A stretch of 64,000 nt of DNA. Origin: Tachypleus tridentatus (taxonomy: Eukaryota; Arthropoda; Merostomata; Xiphosura; Limulidae). Where the stretch lies: assembly GCF_004210375.1 (NCBI RefSeq), contig NC_134825.1:65959558-66023557 (forward strand), read 5' to 3'. The notes under the pieces were generated by a model, which was given only the letters and a program-made list of their open reading frames with translations, was not told the DNA's origin and did not search any database. Numbering within the stretch: the stretch's first letter is position 1; every line of letters starts with the position of its first letter. A program made the position numbers and the translations under genes. Of the stretch, positions 1 through 10,972 are shown piece after piece.

Positions 1-262
1 AAGCAAGCCATGGATGTAATATGTGAAACCTGGATGATAAAAACATCGCTATTACACTTTTAGTGTGCAATTCCGGGAGAAGAATTTCCGGATACAATCG
101 GTTGTCATGTGATAAATTCAGATAGCTGCTTCTAGCCCTTGGCCCCTAGAGGGTGGTTAACTTAAGCTTCGTGTTAGTCTAATTTACTTTTATGTGCAAA
201 AAGTGCTTTGAATGTCTTTAATTGCTGCTATTTTCAAAATAATTCTACCTCAAAACATAATT

Positions 263-382
263 GTCCCCCACTGGTACAGCGGTAAATCTTCGGATTTACA
301 GCGCTAAAACCAGGGATTCGATTCCCCTCGATGGACTCAGCAGATAGCCCAATGTGGCTTTGCTATGAGAAAACACACACAA
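263..382 (+). repeat. SINE family B copy (short tRNA-headed)
   Basis: A-box-like TGGTACAGCGGTAAA and B-box-like GGATTCGATTCC, then GATAGCCCAATGTGGCTTTG and a CA-rich end. About 115 bp; near full length. Confidence 0.8.
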
Positions 383-2309
383 AAAACATAATTAAGCGAA
401 AAGCTAGCAATCTGACTCTAGATGGATTATAACGTCGAGGTTTACCATAACAATCGTGATTATGTCATGAAATACTTGTATCATTTTGTTCTGATGAACG
501 ATAATACATCATGATCGGACATAGCTACGTACCAGTGTGTTTATTCATTTTGAGGATAAAATCTGTAGTCAGTTACATAAGTTTATCTTGATGTATACTT
601 TAGAAAATATATTTATATACATATTAACAACTAAATAATGAGCTGTTTTGCCAGAAGGTTGCAAAGATTTGCCAGAACATTATGTTCCAACAATGGTTCT
701 AATGTCATGTCGAGTACTAATAAAAATATAATCTAATATTGTTATTAGTCTATGTATTGAAAGTATAAAATGGCGTGTACAAAGAACAGAACTGGAAAAA
801 TATTTGTTGATTTTTTAATTTATGACCACTTGACCAAACAGATTTTTTTCATTAAAAACGTTGATGATGCAATAGAAAATATCTTAATTCAGAAACGACT
901 TAAGTTGTTTTTACTTTCATGATAAATTGTACAAACTTGGCTATAGGCTAGGTTATCCTACACTGCATCTTTATTTTAGGCTTATTGTACAATCACTTAC
1001 TATACTTATAATGTTTAACAGCTCCATTTTACACCTGTCACTTAAATCATAATAAACAGACAGTAATTGAACTATTCTATCTGGATAAACGCATTTTTTA
1101 TCTTGTGACTCTTCCTATTTTGAGAAAACAAAGACAAATAAAGCGTTACATAACACCTTGGTTTTATATAGGTTAGAATATTTAAACAGACAAAATTTAT
1201 TATCAGTGTTATGACATCAAATGTAAATGATTGGTCATTCAGTCTACGGTATTAAATGAGGGTTGAGTAGATGTGGTTTTAAATATACAGTATTTGATAA
1301 AAATCAGTGTTATCATCAATTATAAAAAGTATATTTTCGGAGCATCTTTATGGTGTTTGGAGTATTGTCTCCAAACATGCTCGGTGAGATAAAAGTTCAG
1401 TAAGTGTGATAGCTTCTCCATTATATCAATCTTCACGAAACTTGTGGACCAAATTGTCACAGAAGGGGTAGATGTTACAATCCATTATGCTGAACTTTCG
1501 ATCAATTGCATGTTTCAGCTTATGGTAGCACGAACAGTTGTAGGATGTGTTCTTTTTACATATGTATTGTTAATGACATTATTTTTCTAAATTTTGAGGT
1601 GCGTGCGTTCACCAATACTTATACCTGCTTATAACAAACTTCCATCATCGCCAGTATGCCACTTTTCTGTGTGAAATGGAGTGACGCTGGTTTTAGATTC
1701 TTTCAAATGTTATCCTTTTGTTATCTAACTGTAAAAGGAATATTGATCTACATGTTGTTGGTTCACTGGATTGTTCTCGACGCCATTGCAGACGATACGT
1801 TTCGTGCCTTGTTACAAGCGAAATACATTTCACTGGGTGTCTGGTATACAGGAGCACCTTGTGAAAAAAAGTTTAACAAGGCACAGCGTTAAATTACAAC
1901 TTAAAACATGTTATTAGATCTTGAAACCTGTACCCTACGACTCCGATGAGCCAAAATCGCTAAATAGCAGTTGTATGCTTGTGTCAAAAATAATAGGCTA
2001 TCTTGTTCAGGTATCTGAATAAACATAGATGTAGTTCCACATTTCGTTAAAGACGCATGTAGATATCAGAACCATTTGAGAACGAACTGCTAAGATATAC
2101 AATGTCTCTTCACATGAAGTTTAACCATGATTCTTAAACGATTAAAAACACTTTGAACGCTGTGATTCACTTTAAAATATTGAAAATGCGCTGTTATATC
2201 AGATTACTGGTCACTGGTTACAGAAAGAGCAGCGATATTATATGCTTCAAATCAGTGTTATTTTTTTATCATTTCTATAAAAAATGCATTTTCAATGTCG
2301 CGTCAAACG
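383..2309. other. No gene recognised
   Basis: AT-rich sequence with short chance reading frames (including 1656-1892, 78 codons) that show no domain, no splice-supported extension and no repeat family I know. Confidence 0.6.
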
Positions 2310-2418
2310 AGTTTACACTAAACGTTGAAATGTCTGCCAAAGTTGAACTGATCATCCAATTACTTATCTATTTATATTCGATCATTTGTGAGTCTACATA
2401 AGTTATTTGACCAAATTT
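2310..2418 (+). repeat. Diverged direct repeat, copy 1
   Basis: GTTTACACTAAACGTTGAAA and about 100 following bases resemble 2668-2780. No coding capacity or known family recognised. Confidence 0.5.
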
Positions 2419-2432
2419 CATAGAAATTCAGA

Positions 2433-2516
2433 CTTATGCCGCTAGAAACCGCTATATGGGCAGAGCACATATAGCCCTTTGTGTAACTTTGTGTTTAAAT
2501 ACAAAACAAACAAACG
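2433..2516 (+). repeat. SINE family C fragment
   Basis: Tail half only: GGGCAGAGCACATATAGCCC, then GTGTAACTTTGTG and an ACAAAC repeat. The tRNA head is mostly lost. Confidence 0.65.
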
Positions 2517-2667
2517 ATCATAGGCATTAGTTTTGCAAGCCACTCTACTCATTAAATGATAATCATAATAGCATATTTAATCATTATTCGCCATATGGAT
2601 CTACTGAATATAGTAAATATGCCCGTTCTACGCAAAGCATTAAACGTCACTTTCATTTGATCAACTT

Positions 2668-2780
2668 CACGTTTACACTAAAAGTTGAAATTGATACCAA
2701 ATTCGAACTATTCCTGACATTGTTTCTTCATTTAAGATCGAGTTTTATTGGGTATTTATGAGCTATTTTACCCAATTGAA
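2668..2780 (+). repeat. Diverged direct repeat, copy 2
   Basis: Partner of 2310-2418, offset about 358 bp. It begins GTTTACACTAAAAGTTGAAA and stays alignable to the TTTGACCAAAT / TTTACCCAATT end. Confidence 0.5.
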
Positions 2781-3728
2781 ACTGCTCTAGTTAGCTCCTC
2801 TCAACAATTTCTGACGTCGAGACACCAAACAAGTGAAGGACGACTCTATTTCGTAAGTCTGTGTGCATTTTTCATCTGTAATTGGTTTAACAGCACTTTA
2901 CCAAATCTTTGTCGTAGAATATCAAACTAATAAATCACACTCATTAATTAACTACAATTCACTATTTTATCTATATCCCAATATAAATATTTTAGTAAGA
3001 TATTGAAATAAGCATTTAAGTGGTATATTTTAAAACGAACATTGTGTACGTTTATATAAATTGTCTAAATCATTATACAAAAATGCTCATAAGAAACGTA
3101 AATGCAGTTTTGTTGGTTGTTACAGATTTCATGCTTATAAAGCTAAGAAAAATATTTAAATGAAAAGTGCAAGTAATATGTATACAAAACTAATAATACC
3201 AGTTTGAATCGATTAAGCTGAAATGTTATTACGGTGGACAACACATTCACTTAAATATCAGAAAGTCTAACTTGCAGCAGATTCTTATAACACTGGTAAA
3301 TTATAGTCATAATTTTGCTATTGTTTATAATACTCCTTGACAAATAAACTCTAATTTTGCCATCTAACGGTGAATATCTTAACTAGTTATTGATTTGCTT
3401 TTAACGAAACTTTTTAAAAAATATATATATATTTAGGGATATTAAATGGGAGGATGACAACTCTTGCACTATATTTATTACCAACGACAAAATTAGTTAT
3501 TTATTGTTTGATAGTTGCATTTAATTACCCAAGCTTTAGCGTATTTGTAAATGATTTTTAAGCTAATGTTTTACTAACGAGAAAACACATCTTATCGAAA
3601 TTTTTATTTTACGGATAAAGTTCATCACATTTTAAATTTACATTTGATGTGATATAAATTGTTTAACTAACTTTTTTGTTTTTCAGTGACTAAACCAAAA
3701 ACTTAAATTATATATTGTTATTTTGCTT

Positions 3729-3842
3729 TATTCTTGCAAAGCTACACAAGGGGCAACCTGCGATCTAGTCATCGTGGGGAATCAAACTCTTAATTTCAAC
3801 GATTTAAGTCAGGAAACTTACCACTGATCTACCAGAGGCCAG
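3729..3842 (-). repeat. Old family B/C-like SINE
   Basis: Minus-oriented and strongly diverged: GCAAAGCTACACAAGGGGCA at the tail side, TACCACTGATCTACCAG at the head side. Confidence 0.45.
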
Positions 3843-4196
3843 TAACTTCTTATTTAAAAATATATATTTATTCCTTATAAAAAAATTATATTATCATATA
3901 TGTAATTTATTGCACTACTTCTTCTGAATTCCGTTTTACTATTTATGGCAGTATAAACACTACTTTAGTGTCTGTACCTTGTGGTAAGCGGAATGGAGCA
4001 TGGATCCGAAAGTCCATGGTACAAACTATGCAACCCAACTGTTTCAGAGATATGAAGTTCAAAATTCGGCGACCTCATCAGAATACGCCAGTAAAAATAT
4101 GCTGAAGTATATGTATTTATGCATTTTACCTAAATATTTGTTCCTTTCCAAATATACATATTTATAAAGTTAATAGAGTAAATGTTATCCAAAATA

Positions 4197-4312
4197 TTCC
4201 AGTGGCATAGCGCTATGTCTGCAGACTTACGCCGCTAGCAAACCGGGTTTCGATACCAATGATGGGCAGAGCACAAATAGTTCATTGTGTAGTTTTGGAC
4301 TTAACTCCAGCC
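4197..4312 (+). repeat. SINE family C copy
   Basis: CCAGTGGCATAGCGCTATG head, B-box-like GGGTTTCGATACC, GGGCAGAGCACAAATAG and TGTGTAGTTTTGGACTTAA tail. Confidence 0.75.
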
Positions 4313-4603
4313 AACCAGCTGCTTAGAAATGAAATCCAACTTCATTCAAATCGATGTAGCATGATACGAATTGTCCTTTATAAATGAGTTTTTCTGGTCT
4401 ATTTTACTGAACATATAACGCAAAATGAACAAATGTTGTAGTCAGACAGATTCTATTCAGCGCGTATTTTACGTATTAATTTGGTGGTATTTTATGGCAA
4501 TACTTTTTTCTCGATTTTAACTGAACATTTCTTCTAGAAACAATATTTTTTCACAGTTTAAATACTCGAACGTTTTATTTTGTGCCTCTATTAATGTGAT
4601 GAT

Positions 4604-4670
4604 ATCAGTAATATTTTGTGACTATTCAGACTTATTTATCAGTAATATTTTGTGACTATTCGACTTATTT
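4604..4670 (+). repeat. 33-34-bp tandem duplication
   Basis: Two adjacent copies of a unit beginning ATCAGTAATATTTTGTGACT (4604-4637 and 4638-4670) differing by one deleted base. A recent local slip. Confidence 0.8.
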
Positions 4671-5188
4671 ATTCAACTTGTAAAACTAGTTTATCGTCAA
4701 CGCTGTCTTGAAACATTTTGTTTGTCACTGTGAAGTAATTTCTTATATTTTTCTTCTACTTTTCTGACTCGGTGTTCAAAACATTGCTTTTTTTTTATAA
4801 ATACCTGATAAACTGAATATCGTTGCGATATCATTATACTTTAGTTACAAAGATTCTTACTAGATGGCGCAAAAATGATCTAAGCCAACTGATTCCATGT
4901 GAATTTTATTTATATTACACTTTGCAGTACTAGAATAATGTGATAAATTAATGAACACTTGAATATGTTTTTAACGATACTATTTTAAAGAGTTTCAAAT
5001 ATCAATGTCAAATACTGTATTAAGTAAAATTACTTACTTTGGTAAATAGAATTGTTGAAATCAGTTTATTTACTTATATGCTTTTGTTATTGAGCAAGCA
5101 TGTTAAACCTTAGAAATTCAGAAATGAAAAAAAAAAAGTTTTCTCGTATTATAAAACAGCAACTTTTATATTGTTTCCTGATAATTTT

Positions 5189-5307
5189 GTCCCGCGCTGG
5201 TACAGCGGTAAGTCTACGGTTTTACAACGATAAAATCAGGGTTTCGATTCCTCTCGGTGGACTCAGCAGATAGCCCGATCTGGCTTTGCTACAAGAAAAC
5301 ACACACC
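5189..5307 (+). repeat. SINE family B copy
   Basis: TGGTACAGCGGTAAGTCTAC head, GGACTCAGCAGATAGCCCG and GGCTTTGCTACAAGAAAACA tail. Near full length. Confidence 0.8.
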
Positions 5308-5868
5308 TTGTAATTTTTAACTATATATTAAATATAAAACACTTTGAAATATTTCACATTAAAATGAATAGCTTGGTTTAATCATTATGCTAATGTTATA
5401 TTTTCTGAATTTACATCACAAGGTTTCTGTTCTTGGCATAAAGAACTATTATTAATAAGAATGTTTCATTTAACGCTTCACTGAATTGCATCTACAACGC
5501 TAAATAGTTCCATACGTAACAAAAAATTGTGTATGATGTGTGCACTTTTTAAAATAACGTTTATAAATATTAGTTTTGTGTTTTGGAAAACCAAAATTGC
5601 CGCAACAGTTGAAGTTACAAAAATTAACAGTTATTTAGAGTTGTACAAAATCATTTGATGGAGAGAACACGTATGACATCAAAGGAATTTTCAGATAATT
5701 GTTCTTGCCTGTTTGATTTGTATTTTCCTAGCAGACTTCTTGTCTATTAAGCTTAATCTTCCATTTGACATTCCTGAAGTATTTGTTTGTTCGTTGTTGT
5801 GTTCGACTTGCTCGCAGTCTACCTGTTATTGTCAGTGCCTTTCCACATTCGATTATTTGGTTTATTCT

Positions 5869-6045
5869 GAATTTCGCGCAAAGCCACACGAAGGCAATCT
5901 GTGCTAAGCGTCCCTAATTTAGTAGTATAAGACTAGAGGGAAGGCGTCTAGTCATCACCACCCATCGCCAACTCTTGAGCTACTCTTTTACCAACGAATA
6001 GTGGGAATGACCGTCACATTACCACGGCTGGAAGGGCGAGCATTG
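5869..6045 (-). repeat. SINE family A, head truncated
   Basis: Minus orientation: tail GAATTTCGCGCAAAGC first, central region to GGAAGGGCGAGCATTGGTG; the tRNA-like head is missing. Confidence 0.8.
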
Positions 6046-7785
6046 GTGTGGTTTTCTGCTGTGCGAAAATGAACACTTTGATTTTAATTATTATAGCGGA
6101 AATTCCAGTTTCTATTAAAAAGTTACCAACTCATATCACGTTAATTCATGATGAACAGTAATTTCTACTTTATTTCGTCAACATTTATCTGTAATTTATA
6201 AACTAGTTTCTGATTTGTTTTAAGATCTGGTAATCATCTAATTCCCACCTTAACGGCTGGTGTACATTAAAACTGACAATATTTATACAACGTTTGAATT
6301 GCCTTTATGTTTTTCATGTCCCAGCCGGTCTGATAAATACGTTATTGGACAAAAAGCCTCGTCTACACTGAATATAACAGATGTAATATGTATATCATAT
6401 TCCTTCCTCCATTGCTCTAATTTATGGGATCTTAGAATTAAAAATATGTATAAGAAAAACACATATTCTCGCTCTTATTCATAAGCAGTTCTTTTTTCAT
6501 TCCGTAACCAATTATGATTTCTATTTCATCAGGTTTTTATCAGACCAGTATTCGCTATAATTTCCTGATCTGTCGTTTACCCTAAATCTTTATCTTTGTT
6601 TTTATTATATTACCTTCATCGTACGTGGAGTTCGGCGTGTGTATGTTCATATGTATTATTAAAATATCTTAAAAGAATTTTACTAACATACGTGGCAGTA
6701 TATATAGCATATTGTTTTCTTTGTATTACCCTTTACATAATTATATTTTTATTGCCATTCAAGTTTTTTACTATTTTCTTATCTATTATTTTGTTTATTC
6801 ATAAATGCAAGTTTCCGTTCATTATGTAACTTTTGTAGTGCTTATTGGAGTATAAAATATGTTACTGCTAGTTACATGCTTCAGTCGAATGCTCTTAAAG
6901 ACGTTTTAGGTCAAAACGATAAAAGTCTAATTAAAGAAGACAAAATAACAAATTTAGTGTTATAAGATTGTTTATAACAAGAATCTGTTTCGGTTGGTAA
7001 ATCACTGCTACTAACACGACAATTTAAATATTAATGGGTTGTCACTGTCGATTGGCTTAATGAGATTTTATTGGTCAAAAAGATATCTAAAGGAGAATGG
7101 AAAAAAAATCATTCATTCAAATTGTATATAAAATAAGGTTATTGTTTTCGAAGGAAAATAATTGTAGTGCAGTACCTCCATCCAACAATACGTTTGTGTT
7201 CCCCAAGTAAAAAGTATCCTGTCATTTATTTATTTATTTCCGTTATTTTCTTTTATACTTTAGGCTTTTTGCCTTTTTCAGCTTAATATATGTATTTCGG
7301 ACTAACCTAAATCTCCCAAGATGGCTGAACTTTGTAAAATACTGTTGAGATTACGGGCGAAGATACCGTTATCAGCAAGAATATCAAACTCATTAAGCTA
7401 TATATATTCTAATCTTAATAACCAAGGACGTTAAGAAAAGTATATCTGATCATTTATACTTATAGCCAGGCCGTTGGTTTTAGTTTCGTCTTACGTACAT
7501 AGCTTGTTTTGATCGATTAATATTAATTTTCAAAGTAATTATTTATCTTTAATAATGTTTAAAATAGTCACCACTTATTTATGCAAAAACTAAAGTACAG
7601 CTTGAATCACGGTTATAGAGTTATGAAATATTTTTACGTCACCATCCCATGTAAGACACACACCATGCTCACTTGTTTTACTAGTGTCATACACTGTCAG
7701 TCCCAAAATAACCGGAAACGTACATTAGTTAACGTCTTGAAAATTCAAATATTGCTATACAACACAGCACTTTTACAGGTGGAAG
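6046..7785. other. No gene recognised
   Basis: AT-rich. The hydrophobic frame at 6596-6829 is composed of A/T-rich codons and looks like chance. Confidence 0.6.
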
Positions 7786-8060
7786 TTTGTTTGTTTGTTT
7801 TGAATTTCGTACAAAGCTAAATGAGGGCTATCTGCGCTAGCCGTCCCTAATTTAGCAGTGTAAAACTAGAAGGAAGGTAGCTAGTCACCACCACCTATCG
7901 CCAACTGTTGGGCTGTTCTTTTTCCAACTAATAATGGGATTGACCGTCACATTATACCGCTCCCACAGATGAAAAGGAGAGCATGTTTGGTGTGACAGGA
8001 ATTCAAACGCGCGATCCTTAGATTACGAGTCGAGTGTCTTAACCACCAGGCCAGGCCGGG
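7786..8060 (-). repeat. SINE family A copy downstream of HES-A
   Basis: Full length, minus orientation: GTTTGTTTGTTT tail at 7786, head ending CCAGGCCAGGCCGGG at 8060. It lies just beyond the HES-A 3' end. Confidence 0.88.
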
Positions 8061-8252
8061 TCGTTTTTATGCGACTTATGTTATTAAATATATTATAACC
8101 AACAAAGCCGTAGGCCCTCAAACACTTCTTGCATAAAACGTTTAGAATAAAATAGTTTATAAAGGCCAACAGAGAGCAATTTATAATTTTATGGTTAAGT
8201 AATATAACTACGACGAACACACAACACAATACTGAACTTTAGATGTGCGACT

Positions 8253-8258
8253 TTTATT
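8253..8258 (-). terminator. Candidate poly(A) signal of HES-A
   Basis: AATAAA on the minus strand about 250 nt beyond the HES-A stop codon. It is the first canonical hexamer I see there and would give a short 3' UTR. Inferred from motif and position only. Confidence 0.5.
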
Positions 8259-8382
8259 TTCAGGTACTAATCGTTCCACATTTAAGAGAAATAATTGATC
8301 CTGTACAAAATATATAAACTTAATGGAAAAATAAATAACGTGGCACCGGGTATTCGATGTACAGTTCTTGGCAAAAAGATTT

Positions 8383-8388
8383 ATCACA
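8383..8388 (-). promoter_or_regulatory. K-box motif in HES-A 3' UTR (proximal to signal)
   Basis: TGTGAT on the minus strand, context CTGTGATAAA. K-boxes are known post-transcriptional repression sites in Drosophila E(spl) 3' UTRs, complementary to the miR-2 family seed. Here seen as a motif only. Confidence 0.5.
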
Positions 8389-8433
8389 GTCATTTACCGC
8401 ACTTGAAGAAAACGTTGAGAATTTAACCTAAAT

Positions 8434-8439
8434 ATCACA
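8434..8439 (-). promoter_or_regulatory. K-box motif in HES-A 3' UTR (near stop)
   Basis: Second minus-strand TGTGAT (context TATGTGATATTT), about 70 nt after the stop codon and 50 nt from the other K-box. Two copies in roughly 250 nt of 3' UTR is more than expected by chance for a hexamer. Confidence 0.5.
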
Positions 8440-8508
8440 TAATTAACATTTACATAGCACTGACTGATATTGTTAAGACTTATATTAATTCCTTGACGGA
8501 AATCAATA

Positions 8509-10303
8509 TTACCAAGGCCTCCACACACACTCAGACTTCGATTTATCTAAGTGGCAGGAAGGAACAGGAGAAATGGGTTCAAAGACTGGCACTATTTTGG
8601 TCTTGTTGGAAGAGTAGGCTACTGGACTAGGACTGGACTCTGATCGATCACTTGCAGCAGGGCTTAAAATACCTGATGAACCCAAAACACTAACTGGATC
8701 GGACATGACAGAGAAATCGGTTGAAGAGTATTTAGGCAGTAAGTTCTGGTGTAACCGATTGTTCAAGTTGTCGCCCGGGAGAAGGAATGCAATTTCTCTC
8801 GCAGGAAGAAAAGTTGGGACTAGGCGTATGTCACTCACGAAGTCGTTGTTGCTCACAGTAGCAGAAGGGTTGGAGACTGTGGGAACATGCACGTGGACAG
8901 GACTCGTAGATGATACTTTGTTAGTCCTACTAGACGAGCAAGTCTCATTCAAGCCAGACAAACAATCAGTTAAGTGGTTTAAGACATGATGGCGCAAAGA
9001 AGAGTCAACTCCGTCCACTGTGCCCAGGAAACGACTGACCTCATGTGCACACTCGTTAAAGCCAGATCGGAAGGTTGCCAAGGATGAAGCAGCTCGTCTT
9101 TCCCGTTGTTTCAGTTGCATGTTTTGTAGATGTCTAACAGTCATCTCCAAAATATCTGCCTTTTCTAACTTCGAGTGACGAGCGTTCTATAAATTAAGTG
9201 AATGATGAGTAACTCAATTCTAGATCAAACATTTGACTTTAAAAAAAAATAACACAGACACACATTATATATATGGAGTTAAACACCACAGTTGTGAAAT
9301 TAATTAAATAAACAATTATACTAATGCAAATTGTACAAATATCACTCCTGATTTTTTTTTTTTTTTAATAGTACGATGTTTGTCTAGTAGCAATAACGTC
9401 ACCAGTGTCTCGTAACGGGTGACAAGAAATTTCTATACCAAGCATTCTTACACCCCACCTACACATGATGCATTATACACGACACACATATCTGGCTATA
9501 CCAGTTACGTGACACCACGTGCGCGAGGTTTCTCGCACGACCTACGTACGACCTTAGTTACAGCACGTACAAGTTAAAGCTAGGAAATAAATGTCAATGA
9601 CTCGTATTAACGCAATTACTGAGGTATTAATGAAAATTACAATAACAACACGCATGTTTGGAATCTTTATATTATAAATTTAGCTATAATGTTAGGGGTA
9701 AATGTCAAGTTTAAACACAAGCTATATATTTATTAGGATTAAAATAAAAAAAAGGCTAAGAAATAGATAAACAATTTTTTACAAATATAAATTTAACAAT
9801 CCTTACATCTTTTTTCAGAGAATCTAGAATTAAGTTTTTCAGTTCCCCAAGGCTGTTATTGATACGTTCACGTCGCTTCCTTTCCATAATTGGTTTAGTG
9901 CTCTGTAAAAACGATAATATAAAACTTCTGTAAGAACTATACCAACAGAACATACTTTAACAGATAAAGACAGAATCTATAGAACAGATCAACAGTTAAT
10001 ATTAAGAGTTATGTGGTGTCTTCCACAGAAAGTTGCTACAAATCTACAAGAACATTAATTATGAGTAACAGGTAAAATTACACACTCTTAAAAAGAATGT
10101 AACCATCTATAATAAAACGTCTACCCTCCTAACAATGAAGTAATATTGTATGTTTTGGAGGATATTAAAATATAACTTTTCGATAGTAAATAATATTTCA
10201 AAAAATAAATTAATTACGTACATAAAATTCAAATCATGTTGTTACTTACTCTACGGTTACTGATGGTTTTCATTGGCGATTGTTCTGAAGGCATCGTCTT
10301 CAT
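8509..10303 (-). CDS. HES1-like: HES-A: Hairy/E(spl)-family bHLH-Orange-WRPW repressor
   Basis: DNA-binding transcriptional repressor of the Hairy/E(spl) class, normally a Notch effector that recruits Groucho. Three coding exons on the minus strand: 10303-10250, 9902-9807 and 9186-8509, all phase 0, with GT-AG introns (donors GTAAGT and GTAAGG). The joined product is 275 aa. bHLH is about residues 21-78, including [13 protein letters not shown] with the family's proline in the basic region; Orange domain about 88-128 ([16 protein letters not shown]); an IAFLLP motif near 172-187; Ser/Pro-rich linker; C-terminal VWRPW then TAA. A second ATG at 10294 has the better context (A at -3) and gives MPSEQSP, matching MPAEKSP of HES-B, so translation may start there (272 aa). 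It lacks the pre-Orange intron present in HES-B. HES rather than Hey, because of the proline and WRPW rather than YRPW. Orthology within the HES family is not resolved. Confidence 0.95.
9187..9806 (-). other. HES-A intron 2
   Basis: 620 bp, GTAAGG...TATAG. Contains a CpG-rich patch near 9505-9560 with CACGTGCGCGAG and an imperfect GTGCG/CGCAC palindrome, possibly regulatory. Confidence 0.8.
9903..10249 (-). other. HES-A intron 1
   Basis: 347 bp, GTAAGT...ACAG, interrupting just upstream of the bHLH basic region. No internal feature seen. Confidence 0.85.
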
Positions 10304-10491
10304 GGAAATTCTAAATAGAGTTAAGACTTGTTGAATATATATATGTTTACCAAAGTAGCTCACAGTAGCTAGTTAGCTCACAACCCAAGAAAAACAGACG
10401 ATATCTAGCAATTGAGTACAAGAACGTGCTTAACCAGACCTGTACACACGCACGTGGCAAAAGAAACTGTACGACAGTACCCTGGAATTTA

Positions 10492-10525
10492 GGTTTTATT
10501 ACTTGTAGGGGTCAATGGAGCATGC
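10492..10525 (-). promoter_or_regulatory. Shared core-promoter block of HES-A
   Basis: On the minus strand GCATGCTCCATTGACC (10525-10510) is the counterpart of the HES-B block, followed by an AT-rich TAATAAAACC (10501-10492) where a TATA element could sit. About 200-230 bp upstream of the ATG. Confidence 0.5.
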
Positions 10526-10537
10526 AGTAGCGAAAAG

Positions 10538-10569
10538 CATGAGATACGAAGGGGCGACACTTTCCCACG
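10538..10569 (-). promoter_or_regulatory. Degenerate Su(H)/CSL paired site in HES-A promoter
   Basis: Read on the minus strand, CGTGGGAA (10569-10562) is a perfect CSL site. Exactly 16 bp on, where HES-B has its partner site, the sequence is ATCTCATG (10545-10538), two mismatches from TTCYCACR. The position, spacing and a GGGAAAG context match HES-B, so this looks like a paired site that lost one half. Confidence 0.65.
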
Positions 10570-10735
10570 CTGCTCTGGACCAATCCGGAGCGCAAACACG
10601 CTTATTTGCAGATAGGTGTTATTGTAACAACTCGTGGCACGTGATTGCTGACTCGTCGTGGAACATTCCGGTGCACGTTTTAACCCCCCTCCTTTTTTTC
10701 CTTCCATCTTAACGATAAGGTAGCATTACCCCTCA

Positions 10736-10848
10736 ACTTGTAAATCAAAGCGCCCAGCTAGACATCTGCCGCGGCTGCTGCAGTGCACGTGCCATACTTT
10801 TTTATCAGCAAGCGGTGGAACGCGCCAGAGTGTGGGAAAACTCCGCCT
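10736..10848 (-). promoter_or_regulatory. Distal conserved module upstream of HES-A
   Basis: Read on the minus strand: AGGCGGAGTTTTCCCACACT (10848-10829), then about 34 bp, then TGGCACGTGCA (10794-10784), then TTGATTTACAAGT (10748-10736). The 20-mer contains a perfect CSL site (TGTGGGAA, 10831-10838) overlapping GGGAAAACTCC, which resembles a Rel/Dorsal site; CACGTG is a HES or Myc-type E-box. The same blocks recur in the same order upstream of HES-B. Confidence 0.7.
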
Positions 10849-10972
10849 TACTCAAGAAGAAACCCTAAACACAAGCTTGCCAAACAGCCGTTCCTAGCGT
10901 AAACATCTTATCGCTTAGTAAGAACAACCGGTTCCAACGTATTTCAGCACGCATGCCACGCACGTGGGTTTG

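Larger units (their letters stand above)
10446..10972. promoter_or_regulatory. CACGTG E-box cluster in HES-A upstream region
   Basis: Four CACGTG palindromes lie near 10450, 10637, 10786 and 10965 in a stretch visibly richer in G+C than its surroundings. HES factors bind CACGTG-like and N-box sites and often repress themselves, so autoregulation is a reasonable inference. Confidence 0.45.

Noticed and set aside
8705-8989. 94-codon plus-strand frame opposite HES-A
   Set aside because: Antisense shadow of the HES-A last exon.
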